Source: Oryzicola mucosus (GTDB lineage: Bacteria > Pseudomonadota > Alphaproteobacteria > Rhizobiales > Rhizobiaceae). From it: 64,000 bases of DNA. Location of the stretch: NCBI RefSeq assembly GCF_014534685.1, contig NZ_JACVVX010000001.1:1194501-1258500 (forward strand). The letters are read 5' to 3'. Positions 38,774 through 51,900 of this stretch are shown here, piece after piece. The translations under genes and the position numbers were made by a program. How positions within the stretch are numbered: position 1 is the first letter of the stretch; each line of letters opens with the position of its first letter. The notes under the pieces were generated by a model. The model made no database searches. It had not been told where the DNA came from and worked only from the letters and a program-made list of their open reading frames with translations.

Positions 38774-39840
38774 TGAGCGACGCTGCCACTATGAGCACCC
38801 CCATCCTCAAGCTCGAACATCTGTCGATGAAGTTTGGCGGGCTGGTCGCCATCGGCGATCTGTCCTTCGAGGCCAAGCGCGGCGAGATCACCGCGTTGAT
38901 CGGACCGAACGGCGCGGGCAAGACGACGGTTTTCAACTGCATCACCGGCTTCTACAAGCCGACCGAGGGCATGATCACCATGACGCGGCGTGACGGCTCG
39001 ACGCATCTGCTCGAGCGCCTGCCCAATCATGAAATCCCCGCCAAGGCCAAGGTGGCGCGTACCTTCCAGAACATCCGCCTGTTCTCGGGCATGACGCTTC
39101 TGGAAAACCTGCTCGTCGCCCAGCACAACAAGCTGATGCTGGCCTCGGGCTATACGATCCTCGGGCTCTTGGGCTTCAGCGGCTACAAGCGAGCGGCTGC
39201 AGAATCGGTCGAACTCGCCAAATACTGGCTGGAAAAAGCCGATCTGATCGACCGTGCCGACGATCCCGCCGGCGACCTGCCCTATGGCGCACAGCGGCGG
39301 CTGGAAATTGCGCGCGCCATGTGCACCGAGCCCGAACTGCTGTGTCTCGACGAGCCGGCCGCGGGTCTCAACCCTAGGGAATCGCTGGCGCTCAACGAGT
39401 TGCTGATGGGCATCCGGGCGGACACGGGCACCTCGATCCTGCTCATCGAGCACGACATGTCGGTCGTCATGCAGATTTCCGACCATGTCGTGGTGCTGGA
39501 ATACGGACGCAAGATTTCCGATGGCGATCCCTCTTCTGTACGCTCCGATCCCAAGGTCATCGCCGCCTATCTCGGCGTCGACGACGATGAAGTCGGCGAC
39601 GTGCTGGTCGAGGTTGGTGACGAACAGGTCATCGAGGAACTCGACGTCGCGCCCGATCCCGAGCATGGTCCTGGCGCATCCTCGTCCATGTTCGCCGGGT
39701 CCGTGAGCGACACGATCGAGCACAGCGACGAAGACGAGCGCATCGCTGTTTCCAAAGGCGCGTCGAAAGCGGCGCAGGTGGAGGCTAAAGAAGCTCGCTC
39801 GGCCGAAGCGCCCGACACGACATCCAAGGGAGCCAAGTGA
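38773..39840 (+). CDS. livG: Branched-chain amino-acid ABC ATPase LivG with acidic C-terminal tail
   Basis: 355 residues. The normal ATPase ends near 268: Walker A GPNGAGKTT (44-52), signature PYGAQRRLEIARA in place of SYGQQRRLEIA, and Walker B LLCLDEPAAGLN. About 87 further residues (269-355) form a tail that is strongly acidic to about 300 (DDDEVGDVLVEVGDEQVIEEL) and then Ser/Ala/Lys/Glu-rich, probably disordered. It energises LivHM in the cytoplasm. Start and stop both overlap neighbours by one to a few bases. The tail is not a frameshift product because livF starts exactly at its TGA. Confidence 0.95.
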   Translation: MSDAATMSTPILKLEHLSMKFGGLVAIGDLSFEAKRGEITALIGPNGAGKTTVFNCITGFYKPTEGMITMTRRDGSTHLLERLPNHEIPAKAKVARTFQNIRLFSGMTLLENLLVAQHNKLMLASGYTILGLLGFSGYKRAAAESVELAKYWLEKADLIDRADDPAGDLPYGAQRRLEIARAMCTEPELLCLDEPAAGLNPRESLALNELLMGIRADTGTSILLIEHDMSVVMQISDHVVVLEYGRKISDGDPSSVRSDPKVIAAYLGVDDDEVGDVLVEVGDEQVIEELDVAPDPEHGPGASSSMFAGSVSDTIEHSDEDERIAVSKGASKAAQVEAKEARSAEAPDTTSKGAK

Positions 39841-40568
39841 TGGCGGGAAAAGCTCTTCTGGATATCAAGGGCGTCGAGACCTATTACGGCAATATACGCG
39901 CGCTCAACGGCGTCGACGTCAGCGTCGATGAAGGCGAGATCGTTGCGCTGATCGGCGCCAACGGCGCCGGCAAGTCGACGCTGATGATGACCATCTTCGG
40001 CACGCCGCGTGCGCGCAGCGGCTCCATCGTGTTCAACGGTACCGACATCACCCAGATGCCGACGCACGAAATTGCGCGGCTCCGCATCGCGCAGTCGCCC
40101 GAGGGGCGACGCATCTTCCCGCGCATGACGGTGATGGAAAACCTCCAGATGGGCGCCAGCCTCGACAACCTCAAATATTACGATGAGGACGTCGAGAAGG
40201 TCTTCCACCTGTTCCCGCGCCTCAAGGAGCGCATCGGCCAGCGCGGCGGCACGCTCTCGGGCGGCGAACAGCAGATGCTGTCCATCGGACGCGCGCTGAT
40301 GGCGCGGCCGAAGCTTCTGCTTCTGGACGAGCCGTCGCTCGGTCTTGCGCCGCTGATCGTCAAGCAGATTTTCGATGCCATCCGCGAACTCAACCGTACG
40401 CAGGGCCTGACCGTCTTTCTGGTCGAGCAGAACGCCTTCGGTGCGCTGAAACTGGCAACGCGCGGCTACGTCATGGTCAACGGCAACGTCACCATGAGCG
40501 GCAGCGGCGCGGAGCTGCTCGCCAATCCCGAAATCCGCGCCGCCTATCTCGAAGGCGGCAGGCATTGA
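39840..40568 (+). CDS. livF: Branched-chain amino-acid ABC ATPase LivF
   Basis: 242 residues, standard LivF length. Walker A is GANGAGKST, the signature is LSGGEQQMLSIGRALM, and Walker B is LLLLDEPSLGLAP. EGRRIFPRMTVMENLQMGA is typical LivF. The ATG shares its A with the livG TGA (39838-39842, TGATG), so the two ATPases are translationally coupled. A GTG three bases earlier is also in frame. Confidence 0.96.
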   Translation: MAGKALLDIKGVETYYGNIRALNGVDVSVDEGEIVALIGANGAGKSTLMMTIFGTPRARSGSIVFNGTDITQMPTHEIARLRIAQSPEGRRIFPRMTVMENLQMGASLDNLKYYDEDVEKVFHLFPRLKERIGQRGGTLSGGEQQMLSIGRALMARPKLLLLDEPSLGLAPLIVKQIFDAIRELNRTQGLTVFLVEQNAFGALKLATRGYVMVNGNVTMSGSGAELLANPEIRAAYLEGGRH

Positions 40569-40591
40569 CCAAGGCCTAGGAGGGTCGAACC

Positions 40592-40939
40592 GTGAGCGGA
40601 ATACTCTACGAAGAGCCTTCGATCTGGCAGTTCTTCTTTGTCACCTGCCTGCTGGGCGGCTGGGCGGCCTGGATGACGGGCCGCGCCTGTGCCAAGACAT
40701 GGCGGACCTATCCCTACCTTGTGCTCTATACGCTGGGATTGGGCGTGGCCGTGCGCTTTATCCACCATGCGCTGTTCAACGGCACGATGTTCAGCCCGCA
40801 ATATTACGTCGTCGACACGGTGATCCTCTTGTTTTTGTCGACGCTGGGCTATCGCTACACCCGGACCAACCAGATGGTGAACCAATACCACTGGCTGTAC
40901 GAAAAGGCGTCCGTCTTCTCCTGGAAGGCAAAAGCCTGA
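40592..40939 (+). CDS. Small membrane protein of the liv operon (DUF6867-like)
   Basis: 115 residues starting with GTG at 40592, supported by AGGAGGG (40578-40584) 7 bases upstream. It has about three hydrophobic segments (FFFVTCLLGGWAAWMTG, YLVLYTLGLGVAVRFIHHALF, VVDTVILLFLSTLGYRY) with Tyr/Trp/His-rich loops. I recall this as the DUF6867 family; the label comes from memory and was not checked. It lies 23 bases behind livF and before the binding-protein gene, suggesting a role with the Liv importer. Function unknown. Confidence 0.82.
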   Translation: MSGILYEEPSIWQFFFVTCLLGGWAAWMTGRACAKTWRTYPYLVLYTLGLGVAVRFIHHALFNGTMFSPQYYVVDTVILLFLSTLGYRYTRTNQMVNQYHWLYEKASVFSWKAKA

Positions 40940-41075
40940 TGAACTTCACTCACGCCGATTTCACATCGAATAGGCGTGACAACTGCCGGAAAATCGGCAA
41001 ACTTGCTTTTCTGCGAGCTGGGCGGGCATCGCAACAAAAGCTGTCAGGGCCCGCTCTTTTAATGGGAGTCTTTCA

Positions 41076-42191
41076 ATGAAAAAGTCACTTTTGTCGGCTG
41101 TTGCGATGACTGCGCTCGTCGCTTTCAGCGGCAGTGCATGGGCTGATATCATCGTGGGCGTGGCCGGTCCGATCACGGGCCCCAACGCTGCCTTCGGCGC
41201 TCAGCTCCAGAAGGGTGCCGAGCAGGCCGCAGCCGACATCAACGCCGCGGGCGGCGTCAATGGCGAGCAGATCAAGGTCGTCGTCGGCGACGACGTCTCC
41301 GATCCCAAGCAGGGCATCTCGGTCGCCAACAAGTTCGTGGCGGACGGCGTGAAGTTCGTGGTCGGTCACTTCAACTCGGGCGTCTCCATCCCGGCCTCGG
41401 AAGTCTATGCCGAAAACGGCATCCTCGAGGTGACTCCGGCTGCGACCAACCCGACCTTTACCGAACGCGGCCTGTGGAACACCTTCCGCACCTGCGGCCG
41501 TGACGACCAGCAGGGCGGCATTGCCGGCGCCTATCTCGCCGAGAAGTTCAAGGACGCCAAGATCGCGGTCATTCACGACAAGACGCCTTACGGCCAGGGC
41601 CTCGCGGATGAGACCAAGAAGGCGATGAACGCCGCCGGCGTGACCGAAGTCATGTATGAAGGCGTCAACACCGGCGACAAGGACTTCTCCGCCCTCATCG
41701 CCAAGATGAAGGATGCCGGCGTTTCGATCATCTATTGGGGTGGACTTCACACCGAAGCCGGCCTGATCATCCGCCAGTCGGCTGACCAGGGCCTCAAGGC
41801 CACGCTGGTTTCTGGCGATGGCATCGTGTCGAACGAACTGGCCTCCATCGCTGGCGATGCCGTTGAAGGGACGCTCAACACCTTCGGCCCGGATCCGCGC
41901 CTGATGCCCGAGAACAAGGAACTGGTCGAGAAGTTCCGCGCCGCTGGCTTCGAGCCCGAGGCCTACACCCTCTACTCCTACGCCGCGATGCAGACCATCG
42001 CCGATGCCATCAAGGCAGCGGGTTCGGCCGATCCTGAGACCGTTGCAACGGCGATGAAGGAAAAAGGCCCGTTCAAGACGGCCCTGGGCGACATCTCGTT
42101 CGACGAGAAGGGCGACCCGAAGCTCCCCGGCTACGTCATGTATGAGTGGAAGAAGGGTCCGGACGGTAAGTTCACTTACCTCCAGCAGTAA
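41076..42191 (+). CDS. Branched-chain amino-acid ABC substrate-binding protein
   Basis: 371 residues. The signal peptide [19 protein letters not shown] ends near SAWA. The mature protein starts [20 protein letters not shown], the LivJ/LivK type I periplasmic fold, with the substrate region [19 protein letters not shown] and [13 protein letters not shown]. It captures leucine-type or other amino acids for LivHMGF. GGGAG lies 7 bases before the ATG. A 136-base gap precedes it, so it may also have its own promoter, and a strong terminator follows. Confidence 0.95.
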   Translation: MKKSLLSAVAMTALVAFSGSAWADIIVGVAGPITGPNAAFGAQLQKGAEQAAADINAAGGVNGEQIKVVVGDDVSDPKQGISVANKFVADGVKFVVGHFNSGVSIPASEVYAENGILEVTPAATNPTFTERGLWNTFRTCGRDDQQGGIAGAYLAEKFKDAKIAVIHDKTPYGQGLADETKKAMNAAGVTEVMYEGVNTGDKDFSALIAKMKDAGVSIIYWGGLHTEAGLIIRQSADQGLKATLVSGDGIVSNELASIAGDAVEGTLNTFGPDPRLMPENKELVEKFRAAGFEPEAYTLYSYAAMQTIADAIKAAGSADPETVATAMKEKGPFKTALGDISFDEKGDPKLPGYVMYEWKKGPDGKFTYLQQ

Positions 42192-42213
42192 TCCACGCGG
42201 ATTCCCGCTTCGG

Positions 42214-42247
42214 AACGCCCGGCCTCGTGCCGGGCGTTTCTGTTTTT
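42214..42247 (+). terminator. Rho-independent terminator of the liv operon
   Basis: Perfect 10-bp stem AACGCCCGGC (42214-42223), CTCGT loop, GCCGGGCGTT (42229-42238), then a T-rich run to 42247. Confidence 0.88.
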
Positions 42248-42388
42248 CCAGCAGCTTTTGCGCCCAGGCGGCCAACACTCACTAGAGCAGGACGTCTGTT
42301 TTAAATCGATTAATGTGTCGGGAAATTTATGTTTGCACTGCAGCATTTTCCGGCTAATCATACAGCCCTGTCGTAGGGGGAGTTCTTC

Positions 42389-45847
<3,459 letters not shown>

Positions 45848-46145
45848 TCCACGGGATCGATCGCTCCGATTCTAACCCCTTGGCAATCGCATCTGGATTT
45901 CAGGCCACTCATCCGGCCCTTCGGGCCCAGCGGGGAGATGGTGGCCAAGCGTAGCGGAGGCCGGGTGAGGGGAACTCCATTGCGATCCCCTGCCCTTGCG
46001 GGGAGGGGGGGCGCGCGCTTGACCAATCCCTGGAATCGCATCGCCGTCGCACGGTAATAACAGCGCCTCCCTTCCCTTCCTTGTGGGGAGGGATCGAGGG
46101 TGGGGTAAATGCCCACCACATACTCCGCCCAATCGTCCCAGACGC
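45848..46145. repeat. Intergenic palindromic mosaic, probably a dispersed rhizobial repeat
   Basis: 298 bases without a credible gene. The text is GC-rich and palindromic: GGCCC-TTC-GGGCC (45915-45927) beside 'GGGGAGATGGTGGCCAAGCG', then purine/pyrimidine blocks such as CCTTGCGGGGAGGGGG and TTGTGGGGAGGGATCGAGGG. Such phrases resemble intergenic repeat modules that recur across Mesorhizobium and related genomes. That resemblance is from memory; only one copy is in this window. Confidence 0.5.
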
Positions 46146-47084
46146 TTAGAAAAGCCCCTGGCCGGCAGCGGCTTCCTCCGCAGCGCTGCGGCGGATGAAG
46201 TTCTTATAGATATACCCGCGCTTGCCGTTATAGACCACGGTGCACCACTGACAGTCTGCCTCGGCCTGTATGGCGGCGTTCGCCGGCAGGATGGTGATGA
46301 CACCCGCCTCGTCGGCGGGTCCGGCGCGCAGTTTGACGGCCTGCGTGGACTTTGCCGGCTTCAGCGCAGGCAGCGGGCCGGTGGGTGCTTGGACGGGCGT
46401 CCGGGCAGCGGCCTGCGGTTCAACGGTGACCACCGGCTCCGCGCTGTTGGGCGCGACGCTTGCGACGGTGGCCGTATCGGGGGCCGGGGCGGTCTCGTCG
46501 GTCATGCCGGTTGACGTCTCCAGCATGGCGACCTCGGCTTCGCTTTCGGCCACCTGAACGTCCACCGTGCCGCGCAATCCATCGGGGATCGCCAGTCTTT
46601 CCGATGCCGGCTCGGTCAACCCTGTCGAAGCCGCTTCCCGCAGCGGCACCGCTGCGCTCGTCGATGCGATTTCCACTCCATCCACAGCGGGTACTGGGGC
46701 GTTGGCCAGGGGCGGCAGGCTGGAGGTCAGCTTGGCGGCCAGCGTCGTTTCAGGCGCCGTCATTTGGTTTCGCGCTGTCGGCTTTTCAGGCTTCGCGACT
46801 GGCTTTGCCTCAGCACTCTTCTGTTGCGGTTGGGGCGTCTTGGATGCGGCCTGCTTGACTTGGGCGGGCTTTTTCACTGGAGCAGCAGGTTGGGTGCTCT
46901 CGGGAGCGACCGTGGCAGTCTTGGTAACCTCCGGCGTGGACCCGCCAAAAACGGCAAAAGCGCCGACTGCCAGCACGATAGCGCCGGCAATGCCAGCAGT
47001 GGCGATAGCCGCATGCCGTGGCGCCAAGCCGCCATATGCGGGCTTCGATGAACTCCGGACGAGCCGAGACACGGGATTATTCAT
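46146..47084 (-). CDS. SH3-domain envelope protein with long disordered linker
   Basis: 312 residues. A cytoplasmic N terminus (1-~30) is followed by one membrane helix (AAIATAGIAGAIVLAVGAFAV), then ~200 residues rich in Ala, Pro, Thr, Val and Glu that look disordered. A C-terminal bacterial SH3 (SH3b) domain of about 65 residues follows (VKLRAGPADEAGVITILPA ... CQWCTVVYNGKRGYIYKNFI). SH3b domains often bind peptidoglycan. GGAG 8 bases before 47084 decides the start. Orphan gene with no obvious partner. Confidence 0.88.
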   Translation of the reverse strand: MNNPVSRLVRSSSKPAYGGLAPRHAAIATAGIAGAIVLAVGAFAVFGGSTPEVTKTATVAPESTQPAAPVKKPAQVKQAASKTPQPQQKSAEAKPVAKPEKPTARNQMTAPETTLAAKLTSSLPPLANAPVPAVDGVEIASTSAAVPLREAASTGLTEPASERLAIPDGLRGTVDVQVAESEAEVAMLETSTGMTDETAPAPDTATVASVAPNSAEPVVTVEPQAAARTPVQAPTGPLPALKPAKSTQAVKLRAGPADEAGVITILPANAAIQAEADCQWCTVVYNGKRGYIYKNFIRRSAAEEAAAGQGLF

Positions 47085-47402
47085 GATACACACTCCAACG
47101 CGATACAGCGCGGCGAACGCTCGCCGACGAGCCCCCCAGCCCTCCTTAAGCCTACCTTTGCGGACACGAGCCAAACGTTGGCTGCTGCCTGTGCCCAGCA
47201 TGCGCCTGTTATAGCATGTCTTGGACCAAATTCGGGCGAAAGTTAAAGAAGGGTTAACGCGTCTGGCCCAACTCATGGACGAGGCCGGCTCTTGACGCAA
47301 AATTCAATCGATTTAAAAAGCCGCATTGTTGAGCGTTTTGTCGGAAGTGAAGTGGCTTCCGCGCGTCTAACTCGACTGAAATTGTGCTAGGAGCTCGGCA
47401 TC
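47085..47402. other. Divergent intergenic region SH3 gene / MFS gene
   Basis: About 318 bases. There is an AT-richer stretch at 47290-47340 with TTGACG at 47292-47297, but no convincing -10 at 17 bases. No gene or hairpin stands out. Confidence 0.4.
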
Positions 47403-48587
47403 ATGGATGCAACATTGACAACAACCGGTTCGGCGGCAGCGCGTGGGCGCTGGGCGCTGGCAGTCGTTTTTCTCGTCAACGGGTTCCTGACGGGAAGCTG
47501 GGCGCCGCAGATTCCGGTGTTTGTCGCGCGCCTTGGTATCAGCGAATTCACCTTGGGCCTGCTCATCCTGCTGTTTGGCCTCGGTGCCGTCGGGGCCATG
47601 AGCGTCACCGGCTACCTCATCTCGCGGTTCGGCTCGCGCGACGTGACGCGCGGACTTTCAGTGGTTGCAAGCTTTACGCTGCTTTTCGTGTCCGTCGCAC
47701 CGAACGTGCCCTTGGCCGCGGTGGCTATGGTGCTGTTTGGCGGGCTGATCGGTGGCATGGACGTGGCGATGAACGCCAATGCCGTGGTTGTCGAGCGCAA
47801 GCTCAGCCGAGCAATCATGTCGTCCTCGCATGGATTCTGGAGCCTCGGCGGCTTTATCGGCGGCGGACTGGGCGGTCTTTTCATCCAGCAGTTCGGTTCC
47901 GTCTGGCATGGCGTCGCGGTGACCATCGTTGCGATTGCCGCGGTCGTTTTTGCAATTGGCAGATTGGTGGGCGAGGAACGGCCAGAAAAGCACGAGCACA
48001 AGTCGTTTTCGCTGCCGCGTAACCCGGCGATCTATCTCATCGGCATGATGGCGCTGTTTTCGATGGTGCCGGAGGGGGCGGTTCTCGACTGGGCCGCCTT
48101 GTATCTGCGTCAGGAGATGGGCGCCGACATCGCCACAGCCGGCTTTGCCTTCGCAGCCTTCTCGGGCATCATGGCCATCATGCGCTTCCTCGGCGACGGC
48201 GTGCGCAATCGGTTCGGGTCGGTCCGCACCTTGCGCCTGTCGGCACTGGTCGCGGCCATCGGCATCTTCGCCGCCTCTATCGCCACCACGCCGTGGATGG
48301 CGATAGCAGCCTTCGCGTTCGCCGGCTTCGGCGTCGCGAACATCGTGCCGATCCTGTTTTCGGCAGCCGGCAACCAGACCGGCCTGTCCTCCGGTGCCGG
48401 CATGAGCGTTGTTACGACGATGGGCTATTCCGGCATCCTCGTGGCACCGTCCGCTATAGGCTTCGTCGCCCAGCGCACCGGGTTTTCCATCGTCTTCATG
48501 ACCGTCTCATGCCTGTTGCTCGTGGTCTGCGTTATGGCGGGCCTCGCCCATCGCGCCGAGTTCGCCAGCGGCACACCGAAGGAGTGA
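47403..48587 (+). CDS. MFS transporter (YbjJ-like)
   Basis: 394 residues with about twelve hydrophobic helices. The start RGRWALAVVFLVNGFLTGSWAPQIPVF and the loop ISRFGSRDVTRG (MFS signature between helices 2 and 3) match the YbjJ/FucP-like group, whose substrates are mostly unproven. AGGAG precedes the ATG at 47403. Monocistronic, ending in a two-way terminator. Confidence 0.93.
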   Translation: MDATLTTTGSAAARGRWALAVVFLVNGFLTGSWAPQIPVFVARLGISEFTLGLLILLFGLGAVGAMSVTGYLISRFGSRDVTRGLSVVASFTLLFVSVAPNVPLAAVAMVLFGGLIGGMDVAMNANAVVVERKLSRAIMSSSHGFWSLGGFIGGGLGGLFIQQFGSVWHGVAVTIVAIAAVVFAIGRLVGEERPEKHEHKSFSLPRNPAIYLIGMMALFSMVPEGAVLDWAALYLRQEMGADIATAGFAFAAFSGIMAIMRFLGDGVRNRFGSVRTLRLSALVAAIGIFAASIATTPWMAIAAFAFAGFGVANIVPILFSAAGNQTGLSSGAGMSVVTTMGYSGILVAPSAIGFVAQRTGFSIVFMTVSCLLLVVCVMAGLAHRAEFASGTPKE

Positions 48588-48602
48588 GGACTTGCATAAA
48601 CG

Positions 48603-48631
48603 AAAAAGGGCGCCTGTTCGGCGCCCTTTTT
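48603..48631. terminator. Bidirectional rho-independent terminator
   Basis: Perfect 12-bp stem AAAAAGGGCGCC (48603-48614), loop TGTTC, GGCGCCCTTTTT (48620-48631). A- and T-runs on the two sides allow termination of the MFS gene and of the minus-strand DUF3309 gene. Confidence 0.92.
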
Positions 48632-48646
48632 GCATGGTTTGTACTG

Positions 48647-48805
48647 TCAGATTCTGCCCATCAGCATCAAGATGATCAGCACGACCAGAAGCACGCCGAC
48701 GATGCCCGAGGGACCATATCCCCAGTTCCGCGAATATCCCCAGGATGGCATGGCGCCAATCAAGAGCAGGATCAGGATAATGATCAGAATGGTGGAAATC
48801 GTCAT
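48647..48805 (-). CDS. DUF3309-like tiny membrane protein
   Basis: 52 residues: MTISTILIIILILLLIGAMP, a short SWGYSRNWGYGPSG loop, then a second helix VGVLLVVLIILMLMGRI. Two membrane helices flanking an aromatic W-G-Y loop are the DUF3309 pattern, a tiny family of unknown role often induced by stress in rhizobia. GGAGGG 6 bases before the ATG at 48805 is a strong ribosome-binding site. Confidence 0.88.
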   Translation of the reverse strand: MTISTILIIILILLLIGAMPSWGYSRNWGYGPSGIVGVLLVVLIILMLMGRI

Positions 48806-48926
48806 GGCGTGCCCTCCAAGGCATGTTGCAATAACATCACAATGCACAAGGCCGCCTGGAAGTTCCAAACGGCCCTGATAGATTGCAAGTCAGCGTTAAC
48901 ACACGCTTATTTCGAAACGCTTCGTC

Positions 48927-51900
48927 CTATTCCGCCGCGGGGTTGGGCAGGGGCTGTCCGGGCTCCTTGTCGTCCGGCGCCGACTGGGTCTCGGCTGCCT
49001 TGTCCCTGCGCCAGTTGAAGATCTTGCCGAACCAGCTGCGTTCGCCGGGCTTGCGGGCATCGCGGGTGAACACCATCAGCATCGAAGGCGTCACGATTAG
49101 CGTCAGAACCGTTGCGAAGGACAGGCCGAAGACGATGGCCGACGACAGCGCGATCCACCATTGCGTCGACGGCGCGTTGATCGTGGTCTCCTGGTGAAAG
49201 ATTTCCAGCCCTAGGCCGAAGGCGATGGGCAGCACGCCGAGGATGGCCGACACCGCCGTCAGCACCACGGGACGGGCGCGTTCGCGGCAGGTCTGCAGCA
49301 CGGCGTCCAGCTTGGTCCAGCCTTCTTCGCGCAGCCGGTCATAGGTGTCGATCAACACGATGTTGTTGTTCACCACCACGCCGGCAAGAGCAATGATGCC
49401 GATGCCCGACATGACGATGACGAAGGCCTGGCCGGTAAGCATCATGCCCAGGAAAGCGCCGATCGTCGCCATGACAACGCAGGACAGAACCAGCACCACG
49501 CTGGTGAATTTGTTGAACTGCGCCAGAAGCACGATGAAGATTAGGAAGATCGCCGCGCCAAAGGCGTTGCCCAGAAACGCGCTGGCTTCGGCGCTGTCCT
49601 CGTTGGAGCCCGCGAGTTTCCAGTCGATGCCGGGAAGCTCCATCTTGCCCACCAGATCGCTGACCTCGGCCTGCACGGCGGCGACCTGATAGCCTGAGGC
49701 CACGTTGCCCTGGATGGTGATGGTCCGTTTGGCGTCGATGCGGTTGAGGATGCCCGTCGTCTTCTCCGGCTTGCGCGACACAAAGTTGGAGATCGGCACC
49801 GAACCTTCCGCCGTTTGCACGCGCAACTGGTCGAGAGAGGCGAGCGTGCGGCGGTCTTCGGGCAGGCGCAGGCGAATGTCGACGGAGTCGTCAGCGCCGG
49901 CGGGGCGGTAGTCGGTGAGCTTGAGGCCGGTGGTCACGAGTTGCACCACCGTGCCGACCGATGTCGGGCTGATGCCGTATTGGGCTGCCTTGGAGCGGTC
50001 GACCTCGAGCGCCCAGTCGATGCCGGGCGGCGGCAGGCCGTCGGATACGTCGATGACGCCCGGCACCTTGGCAACCGCGGCTGCAACCTCGGCCGCCTTG
50101 GCGTTCAGGCCGGTGGGATCGACGGCGGAGAGCTGGATCTGCACCGGCTTGCCGGTCGGCGGGCCGGCGTCCGGCACGCGCACCTCGACGTCGACGCCGG
50201 GAATGCCGGCCATCTTCTGGCGCAACTCGTCCAGAATGTCGTGTGCCGACTTGCGCTCGCGCCAGTCGATGAATTCGTATTGGATGACGCCGACCACGTC
50301 TTCGGGAATCTCGTTGCCCCCGCGTGTCTTGCCGACGCGGGTGTAGACGGACTCCACGCCAGGCCAGCCGAGCAGGCGATTTTCCGCCTCGCGCGTCGCG
50401 GTGTCCATCTCAGCGAGCGACAGGTTGCCGCGCGCATGGACATAGAGCAGGCCGTAGTCGGGTTCGACATTTGGGAAGAATTCGACGCCCGCGCCGAATT
50501 TCGAATAGGCCACAGGTACTGCCACCAGCAGCGCCAGCGTCAGAAGCAAAACCGTCTTGGGATAGTGCACTGCCTTTTTGACGACGGCCATATAGGCTCC
50601 GTCGCGATGCTCCGGCTCGGCATGATCTGGCGCCTTGGCGAAGATCGCGCCCAGCGTTGGCGCGAAGATCAGCGCGTAGAGCATGGAGGCCGCGAGCGTC
50701 ACGATCAGCGTGATCGGCAGGTATTTCATGAAGTCGCCAATGATGCCGGGCCAGAATAGCAACGGCGAAAAGGCGGCGATACGCGTCATGGTGGCGGCGA
50801 TGACGGGGCCTGCCATGCGCTTGGCCGCTTCCTCGAAGGCCAGTTCCTTCGGCATGCCTTCAGACATGCGACGCTCGGCATATTCGGTCACGATGATCGC
50901 ATCGTCCACCAGCATGCCGACGGCAAGGATCAAGCTGAACAGCACAATCATGTTGATCGTGTAGCCCATCAGCGCCAGCGCCAAAATGCCCATCAGGAAA
51001 GAGGAGGGGATGGCCAGGCCGATGAGAACCGAGGCGCGGCCCGATAGCGCATAGAGAATGACGATGAAGACCAGGATGACAGCGATCAGCACGTGGTTCT
51101 GCAGGTCGCTCAGGAGTTGATTGACGAAGACCGACTTGTCCTGAGTGTAGGTCACCTCCATGCCTTCCGGCACTGTCTTGACGAACTCGTCGGCGACGGC
51201 TTTCACGCCATCGATGGTCTCGACGATGTTCGCGCCGATCCGCTTCTTGACCTCGATGGCGATAGCCGGCTTGCCGTTGAGGCGGGTGATCGTCTCGGCG
51301 TCCTTGAAGGTTGAGCGCACCGTGGCGAGATCGCGCACGCGCACGACGGCATTGTTGCCCGCCACCACCGGCAGGTTGGCAACATCCTGCGGCGTTTCGA
51401 TCAGCGAGGGAACCTTGATGGCGTATTTGCCCTCGGTACCTTCAATGGCGCCGGCCGCGACCAGGCTGTTGGAGGCGCCGATGCCCTGAATGAGCTGGTC
51501 GAGCCGAAGGTTATATGAACTCAGCTTCATCGGGTCGATGATGGCCTCGACCAGTTCGTCGCGTGCGCCCTGCAGCGTGCCTTCCAGCACGCCGGGAACC
51601 TCCTCGATCCGGTCGCGCAGCGCCTTTGCCGCCGTCGTCAGGACGCGCTCTGGCATGTCGCCGGAAAGGGTGACGACCAGCACCGGGAACTCGGACAGGT
51701 TGACCTCGTTGACGGTGGGTTCTTCCACGCCCTGCGGCAGGTCCCGCTTGGCGTCCTGCACCTTGTTGCGGGTGTCGATCAGCGCGTCGCCGAGATCGGT
51801 GGACGGATCGAATTCCACCAGCACGTATCCGCCGCCCTCATAGGCGGCAGAGCGCATCTCCTTCAAACCCTTGAGGTTCTTCAGCTGCGCTTCGACAGGC

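Noticed and set aside
45872-46303. Short open frames in the post-pyc intergenic mosaic
   Set aside because: Repetitive, Pro/Arg/Gly-rich, no ribosome-binding sites; better seen as non-coding repeat.
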